Part shown: one piece after another, positions 1-7,450 of the stretch
How positions within the stretch are numbered: position 1 is the stretch's first letter
Layout of the letters: every line of letters begins with the position of its first letter
Assembly: GCA_049295575.1 (NCBI GenBank)
Contig: JBAQQX010000003.1
Coordinates: forward strand, 47,188-111,187
Direction: 5' to 3'
Source of the DNA: UBA6022 sp049295575
GTDB lineage: Bacteria; Patescibacteriota; Saccharimonadia; Saccharimonadales; Saccharimonadaceae
DNA length: 64,000 nt
Notes under the pieces: generated by a model
The model's input: the letters and a program-made list of their open reading frames with translations, nothing else
What the model was told of the DNA's origin: nothing
The model's database searches: none
Position numbers and translations under genes: made by a program

Positions 1-316
1 AGAGGGGATTGAGCGTATCAAGAGGCCCAAGCGACGCTTCGGCGTAAGTACCACCAGCTGCTGGCGCATCCGTGCTATAACTCCGCTGAAACCAGTTGAG
101 CTGAATACCGACACCGGCAATTAATAGCCCAATAAGCACAAGCCAGCCAATCACATGGCGTCGAACGCTACGGATATTTTCCCAGCGGTGAATAATAAAC
201 TTATGAGCATGACGGAGCGTTGCGCCTTCGGCCTTTTTGGCACGTTTTGAAAGCTTCTTACTGTTGAAGTTCAGCTGCTGAAATTGTCGCCACGACTTAC
301 GTTTTTCTTCGGCCAC
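1..316 (-). CDS. Extracellular solute-binding protein, family 5-like (N-terminal part only)
   Basis: The gene runs off the left edge, so only the first ~105 residues are visible. It starts with GTG at 314-316, 11 bp after the secG stop codon and behind a purine-rich AAGGGGCAG. The first ~55 residues are strongly basic and cytoplasmic, followed by one hydrophobic segment (WLVLIGLLIAGVGIQL) and then YAEASLGPLDTLNP. The phrase GPLDTLNP just outside an N-terminal anchor is typical of family 5 (peptide/oligopeptide) substrate-binding proteins of ABC importers, which begin their mature domain with a similar 'P.tLNP' motif. It is the last visible gene of a holin-like/secG/SBP run. The family call rests on a short motif and is an inference; the anchor and exported topology are seen directly. 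Confidence 0.55.
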   Translation of the reverse strand, partial: MAEEKRKSWRQFQQLNFNSKKLSKRAKKAEGATLRHAHKFIIHRWENIRSVRRHVIGWLVLIGLLIAGVGIQLNWFQRSYSTDAPAAGGTYAEASLGPLDTLNPL

Positions 317-327
317 AGTGCTGCCCC

Positions 328-564
328 TTACAAGTTAAATAGTGGAAGTAATAGACCAGCAAGGATAGAGAAAATAAAAATCACTGCGAGTACAATCGTT
401 GCTTCGAACAGATTTTTATCAAGTCCACGACGCGTCGTATAGAGCTCACCAGAACTACCAAAACCCGCACCGAGTGATGCGCCACGCTGCTGTAGCAGGA
501 TAGCTAAAATCATCAAGATTGCCGAACCAATAGTGATGAACTGAAGGATGATATTGATATTCAT
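328..564 (-). CDS. secG: Preprotein translocase subunit SecG
   Basis: A 78-residue protein with two transmembrane helices (about residues 3-25 and 52-75) joined by a glycine-rich cytoplasmic loop containing GAGFGSSGELYTTRRG, the conserved SecG signature region. SecG is the small accessory subunit of the SecYEG channel and helps SecA-driven export across the inner membrane. The length is normal for the family. Its ATG overlaps the stop of the upstream membrane-protein gene by 4 bp (ATGA), so the two are probably translationally coupled, and an exported solute-binding protein follows 11 bp downstream. Confidence 0.95.
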   Translation of the reverse strand: MNINIILQFITIGSAILMILAILLQQRGASLGAGFGSSGELYTTRRGLDKNLFEATIVLAVIFIFSILAGLLLPLFNL

Positions 565-959
565 GATGTCTCCCTTTGCGAACGAGTGTTATAGTGCAAT
601 TCCATAATGCTACTTACTATATAGTTTAACAGACTTAGGACCATTCCTGTAAGAACAGAGTGCCAGAAGGTCATATGGATGCCTGGCGCTAGCGCCAGAG
701 ACCAGTACACCATTAGTCCATTAACGATGAGTGTAAAGAGCCCTAGAGTAACCAGGATTGCTGGTAGTGACAGAATAATAACAATCGGACGAAGTACGCT
801 GTTGATTAGTGAGAAGATTAACCCAGCCAATACAAACGCCCAAAAACCAGCCGTCAACTGATCGTCACTATATCCGGTGCCAAACAGACGAACCGCTACC
901 CACAGTCCGAACGAGTTAAATGCCCATCGAACCAAAAAAAGCACAAATTGTTTTTTCAT
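561..959 (-). CDS. Phage holin family 4 / DUF-type small membrane protein
   Basis: A 132-residue protein with four predicted membrane helices, separated by short loops, including the segment SVLRPIVIILSLPAILVTLG. The pattern 'N.vlRPil..L.lP...lTlGlF.lvin' is characteristic of the PF04020 (mycobacteriophage holin superfamily IV, YvlD-like) membrane proteins, widespread chromosomal proteins of unknown role that are usually not phage-encoded. It is the first gene of a run with secG (4-bp ATGA overlap). No phage genes are nearby, so 'holin' is a family label and no lysis function should be assumed. Confidence 0.8.
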   Translation of the reverse strand: MKKQFVLFLVRWAFNSFGLWVAVRLFGTGYSDDQLTAGFWAFVLAGLIFSLINSVLRPIVIILSLPAILVTLGLFTLIVNGLMVYWSLALAPGIHMTFWHSVLTGMVLSLLNYIVSSIMELHYNTRSQRETS

Positions 960-982
960 AATACTTCCCGTAGTATACCAAT

Positions 983-2191
983 CTAGCTTATGTCTGTCGA
1001 GAGACGCGCACTCAAGTTGGAATACCCTTTATCTGTAATTAAGATGTCATCTTCGATGCGTACGCCAATTCCCTCTTCTGGAATGTAAATACCCGGCTCA
1101 ACCGTCAACACCATTCCCGGTTGCAAGTAGCGAGGGGCCCCAAGACTGTCATGAACATCAACCCCAAGCCCATGACTGATCGCGTGGGGGAAATAGGTTC
1201 GATACGCCGTATCGTCGTGCTCGTCTTTCATAAGGCCAAGTGATAGTAGTGCCCGCTTCATAATGACGTCCACATCACGGTGATAGTGCTCAACGGTCAG
1301 ATTAGGCGCGAGCAAGGCGATAATTTGCTGCTGCGCGCTTTGCACCGCTGCATGTACGTCACGCTGACGTTTTGTCGGCTCGTCAATTGCGTACGTACGG
1401 GTGATATCAGCAGCATAGCCAGCCGATTGCGCACCAATATCAAGCAGTAGTAGCTGGCGCCTTTTAAGCTTACTGCTATTATCAACGTAATGCAGGGTGC
1501 ATGCATTGCTGCCAACGGCGACAATTGGATCATACGCGTGGCCTCGGGAACCGTGACGTCGGAAGTAATAACTAAACTCCGCTTCAACTTCGTACTCACT
1601 CCGCAGCTCAGGTAGCTTTTGCTTAACAGACTCAAAGGCATCAACCGTTAAACTAATCGCCTGTTTCATGGCTGCAATCTCTTGAGGCTGCTTGATGGCG
1701 CGCAGCTGCGCTATCGTACTTCGACAGTCCTGGACTGATGTGAAGGTACGACTCAGTACATCATGCAGTTTCTTAGTCGCTGGGTTTAATACAAAATCAA
1801 AGTCTTCAGCATGAGGCTGGTCACCGAGTGCATAAACAGTGCTGTGCTTTTTCGAAAGGTCGCCCAGAAGCTCAAGCGCCTCAGCATGTGTAATAACGGC
1901 AGTAACGCCGCTCACCGACAAGGCCTGCTCGGGAGATAAGCTACCGTCAAATATTTGATGCGCCTGACTAATCGTTGGCGCGGCTAGCCAACTTTTGCCA
2001 CGACTACCATCAACGATCAACCACCAATCAGGCGATTCAATACCCGTTAACCACCAGAAATTTGCCTCTTGCTCAAAGGCAAATGACATATCGTTGCGCC
2101 GCTGCATCTGGGAATACCCCGTCATAACAACCACGCCACCGTCTAATTTAGCGACGAGGCGAGCACGATTGGCAATAAAAAGATCAGTCAT
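983..2191 (-). CDS. pepP: Xaa-Pro aminopeptidase (M24 family metallopeptidase)
   Basis: A cytosolic dinuclear-metal aminopeptidase that removes N-terminal residues preceding proline. The N-terminal half is the non-catalytic creatinase-like domain; the C-terminal half carries the M24 'pita-bread' fold with the metal ligands in order: D in LLLDIGAQ, D in AADITRTY, H in HAISHGLGVDVHD, E in LTVEPGIY and E in VRIEDD. About 402 residues, normal for the family. The open frame allows an ATG at 2201-2203, but a TATGAT -10 box lies 7 bp before the second ATG at 2189-2191, which suits the leaderless arrangement seen at other genes here, so that start (MTDLFIANRARLV) is preferred. Downstream of it lies the holin-like/secG run. 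Confidence 0.92.
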   Translation of the reverse strand: MTDLFIANRARLVAKLDGGVVVMTGYSQMQRRNDMSFAFEQEANFWWLTGIESPDWWLIVDGSRGKSWLAAPTISQAHQIFDGSLSPEQALSVSGVTAVITHAEALELLGDLSKKHSTVYALGDQPHAEDFDFVLNPATKKLHDVLSRTFTSVQDCRSTIAQLRAIKQPQEIAAMKQAISLTVDAFESVKQKLPELRSEYEVEAEFSYYFRRHGSRGHAYDPIVAVGSNACTLHYVDNSSKLKRRQLLLLDIGAQSAGYAADITRTYAIDEPTKRQRDVHAAVQSAQQQIIALLAPNLTVEHYHRDVDVIMKRALLSLGLMKDEHDDTAYRTYFPHAISHGLGVDVHDSLGAPRYLQPGMVLTVEPGIYIPEEGIGVRIEDDILITDKGYSNLSARLSTDIS

Positions 2192-2227
2192 TACTTTTAT
2201 CATATAATATCTACTGACATCTCAACA

Positions 2228-2860
2228 TTATTTTACTGTAACGTAGTGGTTCATGCCGTAGCGAGTACCCCAGTCTTCGTTGACTCCACTAAAGCCAGGC
2301 AGTGTGCCAGTGTCGCATAGGTTATCAATCGTACTATTATCGCTTGGCTTTGTTTCCAGTCGAGCCATGATATACGTCACCTTCACACCATTCTTACTGC
2401 AGGTTGCCTTCATGTATGCTTTTGCTGGTACACCAAGGCTACCAGATCCACAACTACCTCCAGAATCCCACCTACAACCTGATGGATCGACAAAATCTGA
2501 GCTACTAGATAGTACCTTGGCATTTTTCAAACACTCTACGATTGATGTCGCCATATAGTCCGAAAGATCAGTCGTATTTGCCACTATCCAACCGTTGCCA
2601 CTACCACTAAGAGCTGTCTTACTTGAGCCGCAGCCCTCACCTGATTCAATATAACTATTCTTCTGAATAGCGTACGCACTAAGAGCGGCCGCCACTTGCT
2701 GTACATCATTCTTGCGAACATCATCGCGGTTTCGCGTTTGGTAGCCGGGATACGCAACGAGTACAATCAGTGCCAAGATGCCAATAACAGCGATCACAAC
2801 CACTAGTTCAACGATCGTAAATCCAGATTTTTTTGTTTGTATCATGTTCAAGTTAGTCAT
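2228..2860 (-). CDS. Type IV prepilin-like protein
   Basis: 210 residues with a class III prepilin signal: KKSGFTIVELVVVIAVIGIL, where cleavage by the prepilin peptidase (PilD) is expected between G and F and the glutamate at +5 is present. The hydrophobic helix is followed by a soluble domain with several cysteines (EGCGSSK, IVECLKN, SGCRWDSGGSC, ATCSKNG, DNLCDTG), which could form disulfides outside the cell. The repeated 'RNRDDVRKNDVQQVAAALSAYA' region (shown here in part) matches the alpha-1 C-terminal segment of pilins. It is a single gene between uvrC and pepP, and its core sequence differs from the other pilins in the window (VAYPGYQ instead of VAYNGIQ). A role as minor pilin or pseudopilin is inferred. 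Confidence 0.85.
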   Translation of the reverse strand: MTNLNMIQTKKSGFTIVELVVVIAVIGILALIVLVAYPGYQTRNRDDVRKNDVQQVAAALSAYAIQKNSYIESGEGCGSSKTALSGSGNGWIVANTTDLSDYMATSIVECLKNAKVLSSSSDFVDPSGCRWDSGGSCGSGSLGVPAKAYMKATCSKNGVKVTYIMARLETKPSDNSTIDNLCDTGTLPGFSGVNEDWGTRYGMNHYVTVK

Positions 2861-2916
2861 TCTATCTAAGTCACGCTCTTATAGACTTTATATCTGTCGC
2901 CACTATAGCATAAGCG

Positions 2917-4476
2917 TTACTTAGCGAGCAAATACTGAGCGAGAAGTTGTGCTTTTGCTGGCCCGATAGACGCAGCAAGCGCCTCAGGTGTCGCCTGACG
3001 AACTCCTTGCAGGCTGCCAAACGTGCGAATAAGCTTCTTTCGTGTCGTTGGCCCGATACCTGGAATATCCTCCAGGCTACTTGCAGTCTGCTTTTGACGC
3101 TTAAGTACCGTATGGTAGCTGACGGCAAAGCGATGCGACTCATCACGGATACGCTGGAATAGCTTCACAATGTCGGTATATTGCGCCTGGATAGGCGCGC
3201 CTCCGCGCAGGTTACCGGAGTGCGATCCAGCATTACGCTGACCCGCATGAAGATTGACGATATAGTACTCACCTTGCCGCACTACAGATATACCAGGCTC
3301 GGACACATTCACGAGATCCGCCAGTATTGAGGCATCGACATGCGAGCGCGCGCTATGAATAACAATTTCCTCTTCGCGCTTCGCCACGCTCACGGCTGGA
3401 ATAGCCAGTCCGCGCTCCTCAAGTGCCCGCAGTGCCGCATCAAGCTGCCCCTTACCGCCGTCGATCAGTAGCAGGTCTGGCATGCCCCAACTCTTGAGGT
3501 TTTTCTCGCTCGTTCGACGCCATATCGTCTCGTACATACTGGCGTAGTCATCGTTTTGCTGCTTGGTCATCTTAAACTTACGATAGTTCGCTCGGTCACT
3601 GACACCGTTACTAAATACCACCATGCTTGCGACAACGTTCGTCCCGCTCATATGTGAAATATCATATCCCTCAATTCGGGCCGGAGTCTTAGCAAGTCCA
3701 AGTAAGTCACGTAAATGGCTCAGCGCCTTGTCTTTACTTATATCCAAAAATTCCTTATCTCCGAACATAATTCGACGCTGCAGTTCGCGCAGGTCATTAA
3801 GTCTATTGCGCAGCAGTGCTGCATTTTCAAAATCATGCAGCTTAGCAGCTTGTCGCATTTCTTTTTCAAGCTCTCGAGCCAATGCTTTTCGTCCGCCTTC
3901 AAAATAGCGAATCAGCTTACGGAGCGTCGCCTTGTATTCATCGCTCGACACGCCAGGTCGTGGACTCAGGCCGATATGTGAATCGAGATCAGGACGCTCT
4001 CCGTCCCTAGGTACTTTGGTGTAATACGGAAAAATCTTTCGTAAGTAGCGAAGAGCTTTTTTGACCGCATAGCCATTGTAGTATGGACCGTAGTATTCCG
4101 CGCCGTCATCTGCCGGATTACGCGTAAATGCAACATGCGGCCATGTATTTTTCATGTCGATTCGCACAAACAATTGAGACTTATCATCCCGCAGCAATAT
4201 ATTGTAGCGCGGCATATAGCGCTTAACCATCTCGCTCTCAAGAAACAGCGCATCGATCTCACTCTCAGTCTCAATCCAATCGGTATCGTGTATCTCGGCG
4301 ACGAGGGCACGGGTTTTTATATCCATATCGCGAGTACTTTGGAAATACTGTCGGACGCGGTTCTTTAAAACAGCAGCTTTGCCAACGTAAATAACTTCAC
4401 CAGACGTGTCTTTGTGAAAATATACACCACTACTTCTTGGCAATGTCTTTAGTTTGGCTTCAAGCGCTGCATTCAT
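2917..4476 (-). CDS. uvrC: Excinuclease ABC subunit C (short form)
   Basis: UvrC makes both incisions around bulky lesions in nucleotide excision repair with UvrA and UvrB. Visible in order: the GIY-YIG nuclease (SGVYFHKD...VIYVGKA...R, residues ~15-60) for the 3' cut, a UVR helical hairpin (ARELEKEMRQAAKLHDFENA, ~210-230), the RNase H-like nuclease for the 5' cut (YDISHMSG, LLLIDGGKGQLDAAL) and a C-terminal helix-hairpin-helix pair (LEDIPGIGPTTRKKLI). At 519 residues it is shorter than the ~600 of most bacteria, mainly by shortened linkers. A TATAAT box ends 8 bp before the ATG, so the transcript is probably leaderless. uvrA (15694-18510) and a uvrD-type helicase (39227-41341) are also in the window. 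Confidence 0.95.
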   Translation of the reverse strand: MNAALEAKLKTLPRSSGVYFHKDTSGEVIYVGKAAVLKNRVRQYFQSTRDMDIKTRALVAEIHDTDWIETESEIDALFLESEMVKRYMPRYNILLRDDKSQLFVRIDMKNTWPHVAFTRNPADDGAEYYGPYYNGYAVKKALRYLRKIFPYYTKVPRDGERPDLDSHIGLSPRPGVSSDEYKATLRKLIRYFEGGRKALARELEKEMRQAAKLHDFENAALLRNRLNDLRELQRRIMFGDKEFLDISKDKALSHLRDLLGLAKTPARIEGYDISHMSGTNVVASMVVFSNGVSDRANYRKFKMTKQQNDDYASMYETIWRRTSEKNLKSWGMPDLLLIDGGKGQLDAALRALEERGLAIPAVSVAKREEEIVIHSARSHVDASILADLVNVSEPGISVVRQGEYYIVNLHAGQRNAGSHSGNLRGGAPIQAQYTDIVKLFQRIRDESHRFAVSYHTVLKRQKQTASSLEDIPGIGPTTRKKLIRTFGSLQGVRQATPEALAASIGPAKAQLLAQYLLAK

Positions 4477-4522
4477 CTGCCTATATTATACCTCCTAGAC
4501 TGATCCCCGGTAGCAAGTACGC

Positions 4523-4528
4523 TATACT
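4523..4528 (+). promoter_or_regulatory. -10 box of a probably leaderless promoter for the SRAP gene
   Basis: TATACT lies only 6 bp before the ATG at 4535, placing the expected transcription start at or within a base or two of the start codon. There is no Shine-Dalgarno sequence. The same spacing occurs in front of many other genes in the window. Confidence 0.6.
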
Positions 4529-4534
4529 AATAGT

Positions 4535-5236
4535 ATGAGTTCCCGATATGCCCTTTTTGAAATAGACAAACTTCGCGACCGCTTCGCTCTTGCCAGCGGC
4601 GTTCCAAAAGGCGTTAAGCCACACTACAATATCAGCCCAGTTCAATCTGTGCCTGTGATCATATCTCGTGATGGCAAAAACGAGATGGAATTAATGAAAT
4701 GGGGCTTCATTCCAAAAGGCGCGCCGAATGCAAATTCAGTCTTTCGTTATAAAACCTTTAGCGCTCGTTCGGAAGGCATTTTCGACAAACCAACTTGGCA
4801 GGTCGCTATCCGCTCGTCTCGCTGTCTTATTCCTGCAAATGGATTTTACGAATGGAAAACTACTGCTTCAGGCAAACAACCGTTTTACCTCCATGCAACC
4901 GACCAGCCTGTATTTGCCTTTGCAGGCCTCTATAGCTCATGGACTGATCCCGACGGAAAAGAATGGGGCACCTGCTCGATCGTCACGACCAATTCCGGTG
5001 CCGAATCCGACATGACGCCGAGTCGTCTTCCGGTTATCGTACACCCCGACGATGAGGCCGACTGGCTTAATCCAGAGATTAGCGACATTAATACACTGTA
5101 TCGAATTATGCGTCCGTACGATGCTGATCAGCTTGAAATAGTCAGAGTAGGCGACGATATTAACTCGGCAAAAATTGATAAACCACATCTTATTGTTAAA
5201 GTAGCCCCGACTACTGGGTCGCAGTCGAAAAAGTAA
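4535..5236 (+). CDS. SRAP (HMCES/YedK-like) domain protein lacking the usual catalytic residues
   Basis: The SRAP fold is clear over all 233 residues: NISPVQSVPVI, MKWGFIPKGAP, CLIPANGFYEWK, FAFAGLYSSW, TCSIVTTNS and RLPVIV in the right order. SRAP proteins (YedK, human HMCES) shield abasic sites in single-stranded DNA by a thiazolidine crosslink through Cys2. Here residue 2 is Ser (MSSRYALF instead of MCGRYA), the position of the conserved Asn in 'NARAET' is Ser76 (SARSEG), and the His of 'HDRMP' is Pro162 (TPSRLP). Only the Glu of GFYEW (Glu106) remains. No alternative upstream start would restore a Cys. The 3' end overlaps the convergent Gmad2 gene by 26 bp. The protein probably still binds DNA but cannot form the known crosslink; this is inference. 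Confidence 0.88.
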   Translation: MSSRYALFEIDKLRDRFALASGVPKGVKPHYNISPVQSVPVIISRDGKNEMELMKWGFIPKGAPNANSVFRYKTFSARSEGIFDKPTWQVAIRSSRCLIPANGFYEWKTTASGKQPFYLHATDQPVFAFAGLYSSWTDPDGKEWGTCSIVTTNSGAESDMTPSRLPVIVHPDDEADWLNPEISDINTLYRIMRPYDADQLEIVRVGDDINSAKIDKPHLIVKVAPTTGSQSKK

Positions 5237-5810
5237 TCGGGATCTCTATCTCGTCATCATTCTCAGGGAGACCTGATGGATTATCTTTTCGCAAAACCAA
5301 TACGCCACTTCCGCCTGCGGAGGGAGCTTCGAATGTCAACGTAGATGAAAATGGCACGTAGTTATCTGTCATCCAATCGCCTTCGAGTCCCGCCACTGCT
5401 TGACCAATTGTCTTACGTGCTGGGTCTAAAAGAAGTACAGGAAAGCTAGCCTCGAATGACCAGCTACCCGGTATTTCACCTGCAAGCACGAGTGGACTTG
5501 AAATGACCTGACGCTCTGTCCAGTCATGAAGCCGCACAGTAACACCTTTTGGAGAGGTAAATTCACGGGTGGCAGTATTTACCCCGTCATTAGTCGGAGT
5601 TGTCGGTTCGGCATATGTCGTCCCATCTGGAACTCGACACTGTCGAGGCGATGTCTGCGTGACGGGATTGCCGGCCGATACACAGCTAGCAAAATCCGTA
5701 ACAGGCGCCTGCGATACCTCCCTCTCTCCAAGCAATACATAGGCTATCCAGCCCGCTAGTCCTAAGACTATAACTCCGATGATAATACTGACAACTTTTG
5801 CACTACGCAT
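5211..5810 (-). CDS. Membrane-anchored Gmad2 (spore-germination-like Ig) domain protein
   Basis: 199 residues: an N-terminal membrane anchor (VVSIIIGVIVLGLAGWIAYVL, in part), a short secreted stretch with CVSAGNPVTQTSPRQC that looks like a small disulfide-bonded segment, and a C-terminal Gmad2 domain (about residues 85-195). The domain is recognised by VISSPLVLAGEIPGSWSFEA, FPVLLLD, GDWMTDNYVPFSSTLTF and LRKDNPSGLPENDDEIEIP, which closely follow the PF10648 consensus. In other bacteria the domain sits on exported proteins, so the likely place is the outer face of the membrane. The function is unknown. Its last 26 bp overlap the end of the SRAP gene on the opposite strand. Confidence 0.82.
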   Translation of the reverse strand: MRSAKVVSIIIGVIVLGLAGWIAYVLLGEREVSQAPVTDFASCVSAGNPVTQTSPRQCRVPDGTTYAEPTTPTNDGVNTATREFTSPKGVTVRLHDWTERQVISSPLVLAGEIPGSWSFEASFPVLLLDPARKTIGQAVAGLEGDWMTDNYVPFSSTLTFEAPSAGGSGVLVLRKDNPSGLPENDDEIEIPITFSTATQ

Positions 5811-5936
5811 ATCACTGTCCTCCTCGAGTTACACAATACTCTACCTCTATTATACGCTGGTTATGTGACCTATTCACTTGTTGTTTCTCCACCTCTGGAG
5901 TACGCTAAAAGCACGTAACTGGAGGGCACAACTATT

Positions 5937-6167
5937 ATGGGACTTCTCAATTCACTAAAGAATCTGCTGGGCATAGGCGATAAGTATGACGCCAGCAAAG
6001 ATGGCAATCTCAATTTCGAGGACATTAAATCGGCTGTAATTAATTCTGCCGACACGAATGATGACGGAAAGGTTGATCTTTCTGACGCAAAAGATCTGCC
6101 CGCCGCCGTATCTGAACTAAAGGATAGAATAAACGGTTCCGAGACATCAAAAAAAACCCGTGAATAA
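5937..6167 (+). CDS. Small EF-hand-like calcium-binding protein
   Basis: A 76-residue soluble protein with two EF-hand-type loops: DASKDGNLNFED (residues ~18-29) and DTNDDGKVDLSD (~40-51), both with acidic residues at positions 1, 3, 5 and 12 and Gly at 6. The helices on either side are short, so it resembles a minimal calmodulin- or dockerin-like pair. There is no signal peptide, which suggests a cytosolic calcium sensor or buffer. The ATG is preceded by CTGGAGGG, a good ribosome-binding site. The stop codon lies inside a hairpin that is an intrinsic terminator for a transcript coming from the other strand (6148-6193). Confidence 0.72.
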   Translation: MGLLNSLKNLLGIGDKYDASKDGNLNFEDIKSAVINSADTNDDGKVDLSDAKDLPAAVSELKDRINGSETSKKTRE

Positions 6168-6513
6168 CACACAAGCAGTCTTATCGTACGGGTAGTAAAT
6201 TACCCCGCCGTGTGGACGAGGTAATTATTAAACGTTTTTGCGCACATAAAGAACAATGTTTTATCATGACAAAACATACAGTCAGTCTGGCCTATGCGCT
6301 GGCTCAGTACAAAAGTTTTTCTGCTAGTAAGTGAGTACTAATTTTCTTTTATCTGATACGATTCGTGCGCCTCGGCGTATTTATGCCTTATTAGGTCAGA
6401 CGAACGCTTGCTAGGCAAGTAAAAGTTCTTTAGTAGAATCGTTTATACAAAAATTTATTCTATCGCTACGTCGCAGCGTTAACTAAATTAATTGTAGAGA
6501 AAAACGTTTGTTA
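6148..6513 (-). ncRNA. Candidate ~360-nt noncoding RNA
   Basis: The 390 bp between the convergent EF-hand and YitT genes have no plausible coding frame, yet on the minus strand they start with a near-consensus promoter (6520-6548) and end in an intrinsic terminator: ACCCGT (6188-6193 on the minus strand) pairing with ACGGGT (6156-6161), inner ATAA/TTAT pairing, then eight U residues (6149-6156). Inside are hairpins AUGUUUU/AAAACAU, CUUGC/GCAAG and CGCU/AGCG. A second stem CGGGGUA/UACCCG just before the terminator would exclude it, like an antiterminator. I looked for tmRNA, RNase P and 6S landmarks and found none. The identity is unknown. Confidence 0.5.
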
Positions 6514-6519
6514 CTATTA

Positions 6520-6548
6520 AATATAGCACAGGTTATTAATTTTGTCAA
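6520..6548 (-). promoter_or_regulatory. Near-consensus sigma-70-type promoter for the 6148-6513 RNA
   Basis: On the minus strand TTGACA (6543-6548), a 17-bp spacer and TATATT (6520-6525) preceded by TGC as an extended -10. It points into the gene-free interval and away from yitT. Confidence 0.65.
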
Positions 6549-6559
6549 TAGCGTCTCGC

Positions 6560-7405
6560 TTATGTCTCTTTGTACAGAGAGCCTTCCGATATTCTTCCGA
6601 CCGCTTCATGCGCACTTGTCATGACAATATACGCAGAAGGATCGATCGCACGAATTGCGCTCTTCACCTTCTGCTCCTCTAGTCGCGTGATTACCGCCAG
6701 CATCACCCCATGAGGCTCCCTAGCGTCAGACTCACTCTCTTTGATATATGTTACCGGCTCTTTAATAAGTACATTTATTGCCTTGCCGATAGGACGCACC
6801 TGCATACTGACTACCCAGACACAGCGAGATTCATCAAGCCCTTCGACTGTGACGTCAATTGCCTTATGGGCTACAAAATAGGCAATCAGCGAGTAAAGCG
6901 CCTGCTCCCAGCCAAACACGAATCCAGCTATCGTAATAATCACGGCGTTGATCGCCATAATTGCTTCACTCACCGAAAATACCGTTTCACGATCAATCAG
7001 AACAGCGATCGTATCCGCGCCATCAATAATACCTCCATAGCGTAAGACGACGCCGACGCCAATGCCGACGATCATGCCGCCAAACACTGCAGCAAGAATC
7101 GGCACATCAGTGAAGCCATGCGGCACATGCACGAGCGTTAGCAGTGCGAGCGCAACAATACCAACAATCGAATAGTAGGCAAATGACCTACCAAACTTCT
7201 TATATCCAAGTATGACGAACGGTGTATTTAATAGAACCAAAAAGACACCGAGCGGCAGGCCCGATAGCTTCGCGGCAATAATCGACACACCTGTTACGCC
7301 CCCATCAAGTAGGTGATTTGGCAATAAAAAAAACTGCAGACCAACTGCAGTAATAGCGCCCCCTAGGAGAACCAGACTAACTCGTTTTACGATATCAAAC
7401 CGGAT
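6560..7405 (-). CDS. YitT family membrane protein (DUF161 + DUF2179), apparent AUC start
   Basis: Five or six membrane helices followed by a C-terminal DUF2179 ferredoxin-like domain (about the last 80 residues: HGVMLAVITRLEEQKVKSAI...DPSAYIVMTSAHEAVG). The N-terminal motif FFLLPNHLLDGGVTG is the family signature. The first usual start codon (TTG 7322-7324) would begin inside this motif and delete helix 1. The frame remains open 27 codons further and encodes RFDIVKRVSLVLLGG..., a normal YitT helix 1. Upstream there is TAA, then AAAGGGG (7411-7417) five bases before an ATC codon (7403-7405), and a TGCTATAAT promoter. I therefore place the start at ATC, about 281 residues. YitT proteins are thought to be transporters of unknown substrate. 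Confidence 0.75.
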   Translation of the reverse strand: MRFDIVKRVSLVLLGGAITAVGLQFFLLPNHLLDGGVTGVSIIAAKLSGLPLGVFLVLLNTPFVILGYKKFGRSFAYYSIVGIVALALLTLVHVPHGFTDVPILAAVFGGMIVGIGVGVVLRYGGIIDGADTIAVLIDRETVFSVSEAIMAINAVIITIAGFVFGWEQALYSLIAYFVAHKAIDVTVEGLDESRCVWVVSMQVRPIGKAINVLIKEPVTYIKESESDAREPHGVMLAVITRLEEQKVKSAIRAIDPSAYIVMTSAHEAVGRISEGSLYKET

Positions 7406-7410
7406 ATATG

Positions 7411-7436
7411 CCCCTTTCGCTTATGCCACAATTATA
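7411..7436 (-). promoter_or_regulatory. Extended -10 promoter and Shine-Dalgarno of the yitT-like gene
   Basis: On the minus strand TGC-TATAAT (the TATAAT at 7431-7436) is followed after a short leader by AAAGGGG (7411-7417). The spacing from the Shine-Dalgarno sequence to the ATC at 7403-7405 is 5 nt. These signals set the start position upstream of the first canonical start codon. Confidence 0.6.
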
Positions 7437-7450
7437 GCACAAGAGTCGCG

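Noticed and set aside
6168..6559. Identification of the gene-free interval as tmRNA, RNase P RNA or SRP RNA
   Set aside because: No tRNA-like ends with CCA, no tag-peptide frame, no GGAAAGUCC-type RNase P core and no SRP tetraloop region on either strand. It is left as an unknown RNA candidate.
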